DNA from: an uncultured Paracoccaceae bacterium
GTDB lineage: Bacteria; Pseudomonadota; Alphaproteobacteria; Rhodobacterales; Rhodobacteraceae
Direction of reading: 5' to 3'
NCBI GenBank assembly: GCA_947500005.1
Contig: CANMQJ010000003.1
Coordinates: 124,001 to 188,000, forward strand
DNA: 64,000 nt
The stretch's first letter is position 1; the number at the start of each line of letters is the position of its first letter. This document shows, piece by piece, positions 34,767 through 42,936 of this stretch. The position numbers were made by a program, and so were the translations under genes. The notes below the pieces were generated by a model. That model saw nothing but the letters and a program-made list of their open reading frames with translations. It had not been told where the DNA came from and searched no databases.

Positions 34767-35677
34767 TCGGCGAAACCGGGCGTGTTCATCAGCGCCTTGC
34801 AGCGGGCGAAACGGGTCGTGGAATACTCCCAGAAATCCTCGGCCTCGTTGCCATCGGCATGCTGGATCAACCCCCAGAGAGTCCAGAGCAGGTCGCACAT
34901 CGCCTTGTAGATCACCACGCGGCCCATCTCGTCCGGCCTTGGGGCGCGGCCGAAATAGGCTTGCAGCATCTCGTCATCCATCGCCTCGGTGAAATGCCCC
35001 TCGACGCTCAGGTCGCCCAGGTCCCAGAGCGGGTCGTTCATGCCGCCATATTCGTAATCGACGATCCACATCCTGTCGCCGTCGTCCAGGAAGTTCTCGC
35101 AGAGCGGGTCGCAATGGCAGGGCGCCAGCGTCACGGGTGCGGCATCCAGCGCCTCCTTCACCGGCCGGGCCGAGGCCACGACGTCATGATACCCTTCGGG
35201 CAGGTCCACGTTGCCCTTCTTGCCCAGCACCACCAGATAATCGTCGATCATCGCGAACAGCTCGAACCGGCCGGCAAATTCCTCGCCGGACACATGCAGT
35301 TGGCGCAGCGCCTTGCCGGCCCGCGCAGGGGTGCCCTCGATCAGGGAGAAATTCTCGGGCGTCATGGTGGTGATGCCGTCGATGCAATCCATCACGAGGA
35401 TCCCCTCCTCCGGCGCGGCAAAGCGGATCTCGGGCGAGACCCCGGCGCGCGCGGCGGCGCGGGCATTGGTCAACTCCGCCTCGCGGTCGATATATTCCTC
35501 GGTCCCCGCGCCGGGGATACGCACGACCAGCGGTGCCTTGCCAGGCGCATCCACCCGGTAGACCAGATTGGTCAGCCCTCCCTGACGGGTGATCGTCACG
35601 GACCCCGCCTCCAGACCCTCGTATCCCGGCGTGCGGGCCAGGGCACCAAGCACCCTGTCGGTATTGTCATCGAGCAT
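34736..35677 (-). CDS. Choline/ethanolamine-kinase-like phosphotransferase, copy 2
   Basis: A 313-residue APH/choline-kinase-fold protein. The catalytic loop APCHCDPLCENF has Asp190 and Asn195, and WIVDYEYGG has Asp207, so the kinase residues are intact. GGLTNLVYRVD near residue 33 is the nucleotide loop. It is the second gene after DMGDH copy 2, 27 bases apart with GGAGAGA as ribosome site, and so mirrors the kinase-DMGDH pair at 25.5-28.8 kb. Only modestly similar to copy 1. The C-terminal 10 codons overlap the IMPase gene on the other strand. Confidence 0.88.
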   Translation of the reverse strand: MLDDNTDRVLGALARTPGYEGLEAGSVTITRQGGLTNLVYRVDAPGKAPLVVRIPGAGTEEYIDREAELTNARAAARAGVSPEIRFAAPEEGILVMDCIDGITTMTPENFSLIEGTPARAGKALRQLHVSGEEFAGRFELFAMIDDYLVVLGKKGNVDLPEGYHDVVASARPVKEALDAAPVTLAPCHCDPLCENFLDDGDRMWIVDYEYGGMNDPLWDLGDLSVEGHFTEAMDDEMLQAYFGRAPRPDEMGRVVIYKAMCDLLWTLWGLIQHADGNEAEDFWEYSTTRFARCKALMNTPGFADHVAAVRASA

Positions 35678-35704
35678 GAAATCTCTCCCTATTTGTCTTT
35701 CCCC

Positions 35705-38128
35705 TTACGCCTTCAATCGGGCGTTTTCGGGGTCGTAAAGCGGGCCATCAACCCGCGTGATCGGATAGGTGTCGCCAAAGACGACGCATTCGAATTCGCT
35801 TTCCTCGGCCAGATCGCGAGGAAGATACCCCATCAGGATCGTCCGGCCCACGCTGTAACCGCGCCCCGCCGAACTGGCGAGCGAGACGGTGCGACCCCCA
35901 TGCAGGATCGGCTCGCCTCCTGACACCGGCAGGTTCGCCTCGGTCACGAAGGTGCAGAGCATCCGCTCGGGCCCTTCGGCCTTCTGTTTCTCCAGAACCG
36001 CGCGACCGATGAAATCGCCCTTGGATTTCAGATGCACGCGGACCCCCAACCCGGCCTCGATCGGCGTATGATCCGGCGTCAGGTCGCCCGACCAGTAGAC
36101 ATATCCCTTTTCCAGCCGCAGGCTCTCGATCGCGCGATAGCCCACGTTCCGGATGCCGTGCGCCTGCCCGGCCTCCCACAGCGTGTCATAGACATGCGCC
36201 GCGAATTCGGTGGGTATGTGCAGCTCCCATCCCAACTCGCCGACATAGCCGATGCGCGCCGCGCGGACCAAGGCGGCCCCCACGACGATCTCGCGTGCCG
36301 TGGCGAAGGGGAAGGCCGCGTTCGACAGGTCGTCCTCGCTGACCGCCTGCAAGACCTCGCGCGCCTTGGGGCCCACGATGTTGATCACCGCGCGGGCCGA
36401 GGTCATGTCGATCAGGTGGACCGAGCCGTCATCCGGCATGTGCCGCCGGATCCAGTCGCTGTCATGCACGCCAAAGCCGGACCCGGTCACGAGGTAGAAA
36501 TTCTGCTCGCCCGTCCGGGTGATGGTGATGTCGGCCTCGGTCCCGCCCCGCTCGTTGCAGAACTGCGCATAGATGACCGAACCCACCGGCTTGTCCATGT
36601 TGCAGGCCGCCAGCCGTTGCAGCAGGTCCAGCGCGCCGGGGCCGATCAATTCGAACTTGGAAAACGAGCTCTGGTCGATCAGCGCAACGCCTTCGCGCAC
36701 CGCGCGATGCTCCTCGGCGACATAGACCTTGTAGCCGGGATCGAGGAAGGCAAGCTGGTCCTCCTGCGGCACCCCTTCGGGCGCGAACCACAGCGGCCGC
36801 TCCCACCCGTTCTTGGACCCGAAGATCGCCCCGCGTGCATTCAACCGCTCGTGCAACGGCGACAGGCGCAGGTTGCGCGCGCTCTGGTATTCTTGCCCCG
36901 GATAGCGCTGCTTGTAATGGTACTCGTAATGCTCCACCGCACGCGGGTACATGAACGCCCGCGTGCCGTGATGCGGCGAGAAGCGTCGCACATCCAGCGG
37001 CCAGAGGTCGAGGCTGGGCCGCCCGTCGAGGATCCATTCCGCGATCATCTCGCCCGCGCCGCCACCCGCCGCGATGCCATAGAGGAAGCCTGTGGCCATC
37101 ATCAGGTTGTCGAAGCCCGGCTGCCAGCCCAGTACGAAATCGCCATCCGCCGAATAGGGGATCGGCCCGTTGATGACCGAGCGGATGCCGACCTCGTTCA
37201 GTACCGGCGTCACCTGCGCGGCCAGTTCCGCCAGCGGACCGAACCGGTCGAGATTGTCGGGCAGCAACTGGCGCACGAACTCACCGGGGATGCCGTCATC
37301 GCCAAAGGGCAGCGTGCCCTCCTCATAGCCGCCGATCACCAGCCGCCCGCCGGCGTCGGGCTTGTAATAGACCAGCCGTTCGGGGTCGCGCAGCGTCGGC
37401 AGGTTCGCCACGCTGTCGGTATCTGGCAGCGGCTCGGTCACGATATACTGGTGCTCCACCGCGCAGGCCGGAACATGCAGGCCCAGCTTGCGGCCCAGTT
37501 CCCGGCTCCACATGCCCGCGGCCAGCGTGACGGTCTGGGCCTCCCAGACGCCCTCGCTGGTCTCGACCGCGGTGATGCGGCCGTTCTCGACGCGGAAATC
37601 CTCGACCTTCACGCCCTGCCTGATCTGCACGCCCAGCTTGCGCGCGGCCGCCGCGATGGCCTGGCAAAGGCTGGCCGGATCAACATGCCCGTCCGAGGGG
37701 ATGAAGGCCGCACCCTCCAGTCCCGTGGCGTCGATATAAGGGAAAAGCTCCTTGGCCTCCGCTGGCGTGATGATGTGCATCTCCAGATCGAAGCTTTGCG
37801 CCATGGTCGCCAGCCGCTTGGCCTCCAGCAGCCGGTCCTTGGTAGCGGCCAGCCGCAGGCTGCCGACCTTCTTCCAGTCAAAGGCCATGCCGGTCTCGGC
37901 CTCGAGCCGGTCATAAAGCTCCACGGATTTCTTAAGCATCCGGGTCGTGTTCCGGCCCGAGCGCAACTGACCCACCAGCCCCGCCGCATGCCATGTGGCC
38001 CCTTCGGTGATCGCTGCCTTTTCCAGCACCACCACATCGCGCTCTCCGGCGCGGGCCAGGTTATAGGCAACCGAACAGCCGATGATACCGCCCCCGATAA
38101 CAAGATGCTTGGCAGCGAACTGGGCCAT
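35705..38128 (-). CDS. Dimethylglycine/sarcosine-dehydrogenase-like flavoprotein with GcvT domain, copy 2
   Basis: An 807-residue paralog of the enzyme at 25496. The N-terminal FAD domain has GGGIIG (12-17) and EGATWHAAG with His47 at the covalent-FAD position (the TWHAAG form is closer to known dimethylglycine dehydrogenases). The C-terminal half is the GcvT/tetrahydrofolate domain (FIGRAVLEKQKAEG). The ATG at 38128 follows GGAGTATCGACTC. Transcribed with kinase 2 and divergent from DeoR2. The order is flavoenzyme then kinase, the reverse of copy 1, so it is not a simple tandem duplication. Confidence 0.9.
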   Translation of the reverse strand: MAQFAAKHLVIGGGIIGCSVAYNLARAGERDVVVLEKAAITEGATWHAAGLVGQLRSGRNTTRMLKKSVELYDRLEAETGMAFDWKKVGSLRLAATKDRLLEAKRLATMAQSFDLEMHIITPAEAKELFPYIDATGLEGAAFIPSDGHVDPASLCQAIAAAARKLGVQIRQGVKVEDFRVENGRITAVETSEGVWEAQTVTLAAGMWSRELGRKLGLHVPACAVEHQYIVTEPLPDTDSVANLPTLRDPERLVYYKPDAGGRLVIGGYEEGTLPFGDDGIPGEFVRQLLPDNLDRFGPLAELAAQVTPVLNEVGIRSVINGPIPYSADGDFVLGWQPGFDNLMMATGFLYGIAAGGGAGEMIAEWILDGRPSLDLWPLDVRRFSPHHGTRAFMYPRAVEHYEYHYKQRYPGQEYQSARNLRLSPLHERLNARGAIFGSKNGWERPLWFAPEGVPQEDQLAFLDPGYKVYVAEEHRAVREGVALIDQSSFSKFELIGPGALDLLQRLAACNMDKPVGSVIYAQFCNERGGTEADITITRTGEQNFYLVTGSGFGVHDSDWIRRHMPDDGSVHLIDMTSARAVINIVGPKAREVLQAVSEDDLSNAAFPFATAREIVVGAALVRAARIGYVGELGWELHIPTEFAAHVYDTLWEAGQAHGIRNVGYRAIESLRLEKGYVYWSGDLTPDHTPIEAGLGVRVHLKSKGDFIGRAVLEKQKAEGPERMLCTFVTEANLPVSGGEPILHGGRTVSLASSAGRGYSVGRTILMGYLPRDLAEESEFECVVFGDTYPITRVDGPLYDPENARLKA

Positions 38129-38184
38129 GAGTCGATACTCCTGTTGGTTTTGTCGAAGCATTCACCCCGAATCGACACCAAGTA

Positions 38185-38211
38185 AACATTTTTGTTGCTT
38201 TATGTCTTATT
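38185..38211. promoter_or_regulatory. Candidate DeoR2 operator resembling that at DeoR1
   Basis: AACATTTTT (38185-38193) is followed 3 bases later by GCTTTATGT (38197-38205) and CTTATT (38206-38211), in the gap between DMGDH 2 and deoR2. The same words occur in the deoR1 gap. Spacing between the first and second words differs (25 versus 3 bases). Confidence 0.55.
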
Positions 38212-38274
38212 TTACGATTGAAGACCGCGGCCTGCCGCCTAGAATGACCTTGAAACACACAAGAACCCTTGGGC

Positions 38275-39030
38275 ATGTCGAAATACGAAAAGGAAATCCT
38301 CGATACGGTCGCGCTGCACGGAACAGTGTCGGTGATGGCCCTGGCCGAGCAGCTGAGTGTCACCGACCAGACCGTGCGCCGCATCGTCAAGCCGTTGGTC
38401 GAGCGCGGCGAGGTGCGCAAGGTGCATGGCGCCATCGTCTCGGTAGGCGCACCCAACGATCCGCCACTGGCGACCCGGCTGGTGGCACATCGACATGAAA
38501 AGGCGCTGATCGCACGCATGGTGGCCGAAATCGTCCCGAACGGCGCGGCGCTGGCCATCGACACCGGCTCCACCTCCTCTTTCGTGGCGCAGGCCCTGGT
38601 GCGACACCGCGACCTGACAGTGGTGACCAACTCGGCCCATATCGCATCGGTCCTCGCGATGATCGACGGGAACCGGGTCTACATGGCGGGCACGCAACTG
38701 CGCAGCCATGACGGGGCGGCCTTCGATCAATCGGCCTTCGAGACTGTCTCGCGCTTTACCGTCGACATGGCGATCCTGTCCGCGTCGCTGGTGCATCCCG
38801 AGCTTGGGTTTCTTGCCAATGACCAGCACGAGGTGGACATGGCAATCGCGATGGCGCGTATTGCCGACCGGCGGTTGATGGCGGTGGATCACAGCAAGTG
38901 GCACAGCACCAAGGCCAATGCGCCCTTGCGAATGCCGGTGATGCAAGCGGGCGATCTGCTGGTGACCGACCGGGCGCCCGATCCCGCTTTCAACGCGCTG
39001 GTCGCCGATCTCGACCTGCGGGTGCCGTGA
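38275..39030 (+). CDS. DeoR-family regulator 2, in front of amino-sugar genes
   Basis: A ~251-residue DeoR-type regulator. The helix-turn-helix is VSVMALAEQLSVTDQTVRRIVKPL (~17-40), ending in the family KVHGAIVSV turn. The C-terminal sensor has IDTGSTSSFVAQAL and VVTNSAHIASVLA. It starts at the ATG at 38275; a TTG two codons earlier is in frame and no strong ribosome site is seen. It lies 45 bases before an amino-sugar kinase gene and is divergent from DMGDH 2, so it may control both arms. AgaR-like members of this family respond to amino-sugar phosphates. Confidence 0.92.
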   Translation: MSKYEKEILDTVALHGTVSVMALAEQLSVTDQTVRRIVKPLVERGEVRKVHGAIVSVGAPNDPPLATRLVAHRHEKALIARMVAEIVPNGAALAIDTGSTSSFVAQALVRHRDLTVVTNSAHIASVLAMIDGNRVYMAGTQLRSHDGAAFDQSAFETVSRFTVDMAILSASLVHPELGFLANDQHEVDMAIAMARIADRRLMAVDHSKWHSTKANAPLRMPVMQAGDLLVTDRAPDPAFNALVADLDLRVP

Positions 39031-39075
39031 GGTTTCGGCTTTCCTCGACAACGGCGCTCTGCCACATCTTCCTGC

Positions 39076-39954
39076 ATGAGTGACAGGCCCTTGATATGCG
39101 CGGTGGATGGCGGCGGCAGCGGATGCCGGGTGGCGCTTGCCGAAGCCTGCGGCCCGGTTCTGGCGCGCGCCGAGGGCGGCCCGGCCAATATCACCAGCGA
39201 TCCCGGCGCGGCGATCGGCAACCTGCTCGACGCGGTGGAGCGCGCAGCGCTCGAACTCGGCCCGCGCGCGCCGCGTCTCGCCGAACTGACGGCCCATCTG
39301 GGGCTGGCCGGTGTTCTCGGGCCAGAGCATGCAGCCTCTATCGCCGCCCGTCTGCCCTTCGCTCACGTCTCGGTCACCAACGATCAGGTCACCGCGCTGC
39401 ACGGCGCGCTCGGGGCGCGCGATGGCGCGCTTCTCGCGGCGGGAACAGGGTCCTTCGTCGGCCTGCGACGGGGCGGGGAAACGCGCTTTCTCGGCGGCTG
39501 GGGTCTGCGCCTGGGCGACCAGGGGTCAGGCGCCTGGCTGGGCCGCGAGCTTCTCTCCCATGTGCTGATGGTCGAGGATGGCGCAAGACCCGACAGCCCC
39601 CTCGCCCGCACCGTCCTGGCCCGGTTCGACGCGCGCCCCGAGCGCATCGTGGAATTCGCCCGCGGCGCGGAACCCTCGGATTATGCGCGCCTTGCCCCCG
39701 AAATCGTCGCGGCGGCGGAGGCCGGCGATCCCGTGGGCCGAAGCCTGATGGCGCGCGGCGCGGCCTATTTTGAAGAGCTGTTGGCGGTCGTCGACCTGCG
39801 CCGGGCAGAGGTGATCTGCCTCTCCGGTGGTCTCGGCCCGCATTATGCGCCCTACCTGTCAGACCGGACACGGTCCCGGCTCGACGCACCGAAAGGGGAT
39901 GCGCTTGCCGGAGCCCTCAACCTCGCACAGCGGCTTGCGGAGGACATGACATGA
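39076..39954 (+). CDS. BadF/BcrA-ATPase-family amino-sugar kinase (NagK-like)
   Basis: A 292-residue ASKHA-fold kinase. The phosphate-1 loop is CAVDGGGSGCRVALAE (residues ~8-23), the phosphate-2 loop is AAGTGSFVGL, GGWGLRLGDQGSGAWLG (~130) is the hallmark of the BadF/N-acetylglucosamine kinase group, and ICLSGGLGPHY is the adenosine loop. It probably phosphorylates N-acetylglucosamine or a related amino sugar at C6. nagA follows with a 4-base overlap, so the two act in order. Same operon as deoR2. Confidence 0.88.
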   Translation: MSDRPLICAVDGGGSGCRVALAEACGPVLARAEGGPANITSDPGAAIGNLLDAVERAALELGPRAPRLAELTAHLGLAGVLGPEHAASIAARLPFAHVSVTNDQVTALHGALGARDGALLAAGTGSFVGLRRGGETRFLGGWGLRLGDQGSGAWLGRELLSHVLMVEDGARPDSPLARTVLARFDARPERIVEFARGAEPSDYARLAPEIVAAAEAGDPVGRSLMARGAAYFEELLAVVDLRRAEVICLSGGLGPHYAPYLSDRTRSRLDAPKGDALAGALNLAQRLAEDMT

Positions 39955-41078
39955 GCCTTTGCGCTTATACCGGTGCCGCGATTTTCGATGGTCATGCGCT
40001 TCACTACCGGCATGCGGCCCTGGTCGAGAATGGCGTCTTCATGGAGTTGGCACCCGAGGACCACGTTCCCACCAAGGCACGCGCAATCCCGCTGGGCGGC
40101 GGCACCATCCTGCCCGGCTTCGTCGATCTTCAGGTCAATGGCGGCGGCGGCGTCATGTTCAACGACCAGACCACGCCAGAGGGGCTCGCCACGATCTCGG
40201 CCGCCCATCGCGCCACCGGCACGCGGGCTTTCCTGCCGACACTTATCACCGACACACCCGCGCGCTCGCGCATGGCGGTGCTGGCCGTGGAAGAGGCCAT
40301 CGCCCGGGGCATTGCGGGTGTGCTGGGCCTGCATCTCGAGGGGCCGCACCTGGACCCGCGCCGAAAGGGGGCGCATGACGCCGCGCTGATCCGCCCAATG
40401 TCGGATGAGGATCTTGCCTTTCTCTGCGACGCGGCCAAGCGTTTGCCGAACCTGATGGTGACCCTCGCCCCCGAAGCCACCACTGCGGACCAGATCGCGC
40501 GCCTTGCAGAGGCAGGCGTGATCGTCTCGCTCGGGCATAGCGACTGTACCGCCGAGGCGGCGCAGCAGGCCATCGCCGCAGGTGCCATTGCCATCACGCA
40601 TCTTTTCAACGCGATGAGCCAGCTGTCAGGCCGGATGCCCGGGCTGGTGGGGACAGCACTGACCGCGCCGGTCACCGCCGGGTTGATTGCCGACGGCATC
40701 CATGTCCACCCGCTGAGCATCCGCGCGGCGCTGAACGCCAAGGGGGCCGGGGGGCTGTTCCTTGTGACCGATGCGATGGCGACCGTCGGCGCGGAGATCA
40801 CCGAGTTCTCCCTGAACGGCCGCAGGGTGTTGCGCCGTGACGGGCGGTTGACGCTCGAGGACGGCACCCTTGCAGGTGCGGACCTGGACCTGCCCCGCGC
40901 GCTGCGCGTGATGACCTGGGATGTCGGCCTGCCGCTGGAAAAGGGGCTTGCCATGGCGACCGGCATACCAGCCTCGCTGCTGCGCGCGCCGCAGGGGGTC
41001 GGGCGGCTCGAGGATGGCGGGCCGTGGCACGCCATTCACCTCGATGACGGGCTGCGTTACCGGCCTCTGCCCGACTGA
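39951..41078 (+). CDS. nagA: N-acetylglucosamine-6-phosphate deacetylase NagA
   Basis: NagA removes the acetyl group of GlcNAc-6-phosphate, the second step after the kinase. The 375-residue amidohydrolase shows LPGFVDLQVNGGGGVMFND (~54-72), Glu130 in GLHLEGPHLDP, His196 in SLGHSDCTAE, His217 in ITHLFNAMSQ and the catalytic Asp in LVTDAMATVG. No NagB deaminase is encoded in the window, so glucosamine-6-phosphate must be handled elsewhere or used for cell-wall synthesis. The 3' end overlaps the convergent FAD monooxygenase by 22 bases. Confidence 0.93.
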   Translation: MSLCAYTGAAIFDGHALHYRHAALVENGVFMELAPEDHVPTKARAIPLGGGTILPGFVDLQVNGGGGVMFNDQTTPEGLATISAAHRATGTRAFLPTLITDTPARSRMAVLAVEEAIARGIAGVLGLHLEGPHLDPRRKGAHDAALIRPMSDEDLAFLCDAAKRLPNLMVTLAPEATTADQIARLAEAGVIVSLGHSDCTAEAAQQAIAAGAIAITHLFNAMSQLSGRMPGLVGTALTAPVTAGLIADGIHVHPLSIRAALNAKGAGGLFLVTDAMATVGAEITEFSLNGRRVLRRDGRLTLEDGTLAGADLDLPRALRVMTWDVGLPLEKGLAMATGIPASLLRAPQGVGRLEDGGPWHAIHLDDGLRYRPLPD

Positions 41079-42337
41079 ACCCTGGCGCCTGAGGGAATGG
41101 TTGCTGGCGCCTCGTTCAGCGCCTCGATGGCAAACCCCGCCGCCTGCTTGTAGCCGGCCATGAAGGCGCGGCGTTCCTCCTCGGGAATGACGTCGTCGAT
41201 ATCGTCGAACACCCCGCCGCACCGGTCATCGAGCAGGTTCAGCAGCCCGAATGGCCCCGCCCCGCGATTGCGCAGCACCAGTTCTGAGACCGGACCGCAC
41301 AGCTGCGCATCATAGGCCGCAAGCGCCTGCGGCGTGACACCGTGTTCCAGCATCTTCGCCCCAAGCGTGCGCGCGTCGATCACCGCCTGGCTCGCCCCGT
41401 TGGAGCCGGTGGGATACATCGCATGGGCCGCATCACCCATCAAAGCCACGGGCCCCTCGACCCAGGTGGGGATCGGGTCACGGTCGATCATCGGGTTCTC
41501 ATAGGCGCAATCGGCCGCGCGCAGCATCTCGGGCACGTCCAGCCAGTCATAGCGGAACCCGTCGAAATGGTGGACGAAATGCTCGACCTCGACCGGGCGG
41601 AACCAGCCTTCGCCGGTCCATCCCTCGGTACTGTCCACCGTGACCTCGGCGATCCAGTTGATCAATGCGGTGCCATCGGCCTCCATATGCGAGATCGGGT
41701 AGATCACCATGCGCTGCCGATGCGTCCCCAGCCCCACAAACGAAGACCCGGTCCGGATCGGTTTCGCCCGCACCGTCCCGCGCCACATCACCGCGCCGCC
41801 CCAATGGATCGGAGGCTGGTCGGGATGCATCTGCGCGCGCACGCGGGAATGGATACCATCCGCGCCGATCAACAGGCTGCCGGTGAGGCTGTCGCCACCC
41901 TCCAGATGCGCCCGAACGCCCTCGTCCTCGATCGTGTAGCCCGTGACCCGCGCGCCCAGCCGCACCGCCTCCGGCCCCAGCCGGTCAAGGACCGTACGAT
42001 AGAGCAGCATGTGGAAATCACCGCGATGCACCGCGAATTGCGGCCAGCCATAGCCCGCCTTGCGCCCGCGCGGCTCGGCATAGACCTCGCAGCCGTTGAG
42101 CCCCAGCAGCGCCCATTCCTGAACCGGTACGCCCACCGCGTCCAGCGCGGCCTCGTCCAACCCCAGGTCGAACAGTTCGCGCACCGCATTGGGTTGAAGA
42201 TTGATGCCCACGCCCAGCGGACGCATTTCCTCGGCAGCCTCCAGCACGATGCAGGGCACACCGATCTGGTGCAGCGTCAGGGCCGTTACCAGCCCGCCGA
42301 TGCCACCGCCTGCAATCACGACCGGGTTCACGCTCAC
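41057..42337 (-). CDS. FAD-dependent aromatic-type monooxygenase (PhzS/salicylate-hydroxylase-like)
   Basis: A 426-residue single-component flavin monooxygenase. VVIAGGGIGGLVTALTLHQIG (~6-26) is the ADP-binding fold, LLIGADGIHSRVR is the DG motif (~155-170) and ALMGDAAHAMYPTGSNGAS is the GD motif (~285). Family members hydroxylate aromatic rings with NAD(P)H. It starts at a GTG (42337) overlapping the pcaG stop, so it is the last gene of the pobA-pcaCHG operon. No role in the standard protocatechuate pathway is known for it. The 3' end runs 22 bases into nagA on the other strand. Confidence 0.88.
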   Translation of the reverse strand: MSVNPVVIAGGGIGGLVTALTLHQIGVPCIVLEAAEEMRPLGVGINLQPNAVRELFDLGLDEAALDAVGVPVQEWALLGLNGCEVYAEPRGRKAGYGWPQFAVHRGDFHMLLYRTVLDRLGPEAVRLGARVTGYTIEDEGVRAHLEGGDSLTGSLLIGADGIHSRVRAQMHPDQPPIHWGGAVMWRGTVRAKPIRTGSSFVGLGTHRQRMVIYPISHMEADGTALINWIAEVTVDSTEGWTGEGWFRPVEVEHFVHHFDGFRYDWLDVPEMLRAADCAYENPMIDRDPIPTWVEGPVALMGDAAHAMYPTGSNGASQAVIDARTLGAKMLEHGVTPQALAAYDAQLCGPVSELVLRNRGAGPFGLLNLLDDRCGGVFDDIDDVIPEEERRAFMAGYKQAAGFAIEALNEAPATIPSGARVQSGRGR

Positions 42338-42936
42338 AGGTCCAGGAAGACGGTTTCGCCTTCTCCCTGAAGACGGATGTCGAAGCGATAGGCGCCTTCG
42401 CCCGTCTTGCTCGCGATCAGCGTCTCGACGCGCGGGCGCTGCTCGATCCGGGCCAACAGCGGGTCGCCATCGTTTTCCTCGTCCTCGAAATAGATCCGGG
42501 TGTTGAGACCGATATTGACCCCCCGCGCGACGATCCAGAGCGAGATATGCGGCGCCATCCGCACCCCGCCGCGCCCCGTCACCGCGCCCGGCTTGACGGT
42601 CCGCAGGGTGAATTCGCCGCTCTCCTTGTCCGCGGCGAAGCGGCAGAAGCCCGAGACCGCCGGGTCGGCCCCCGCCTGCCCCGGATAGAGACCGGCAGCA
42701 TCCGCCTGCCAGCTTTCCAGCATCGCGTCCCGCATCGCCCAGCCGGTGCCGTCAAAGACCGAGCCGGTGATGGTGATGACCTCGCCCTTCGCCCCCTCGG
42801 CAATCGGGCTCAGCCCCAGATCCTGCGGATAGATCCCCTCGACGCCGGCGAAACTGGGAATGCAGCCAATATGGACGTAGGGCCCCGCCGTCTGGCTTGG
42901 CGTCTCGGTCAACAGGTCCAGCGCTTGCACCATCAC
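42334..42936 (-). CDS. pcaG: Protocatechuate 3,4-dioxygenase alpha subunit PcaG
   Basis: The 200-residue alpha subunit of the intradiol dioxygenase that opens the protocatechuate ring to 3-carboxy-cis,cis-muconate. The beta-sandwich fold is marked by TPSQTAGPYVHIGCIPSF (~10-27), RGGVRMAPHISLWIVARG and TRIYFEDEEND. The alpha chain lacks the complete iron-ligand set, as expected, since the iron site belongs mainly to PcaH. The ATG overlaps the pcaH stop (ATGA). Confidence 0.96.
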   Translation of the reverse strand: MMVQALDLLTETPSQTAGPYVHIGCIPSFAGVEGIYPQDLGLSPIAEGAKGEVITITGSVFDGTGWAMRDAMLESWQADAAGLYPGQAGADPAVSGFCRFAADKESGEFTLRTVKPGAVTGRGGVRMAPHISLWIVARGVNIGLNTRIYFEDEENDGDPLLARIEQRPRVETLIASKTGEGAYRFDIRLQGEGETVFLDL

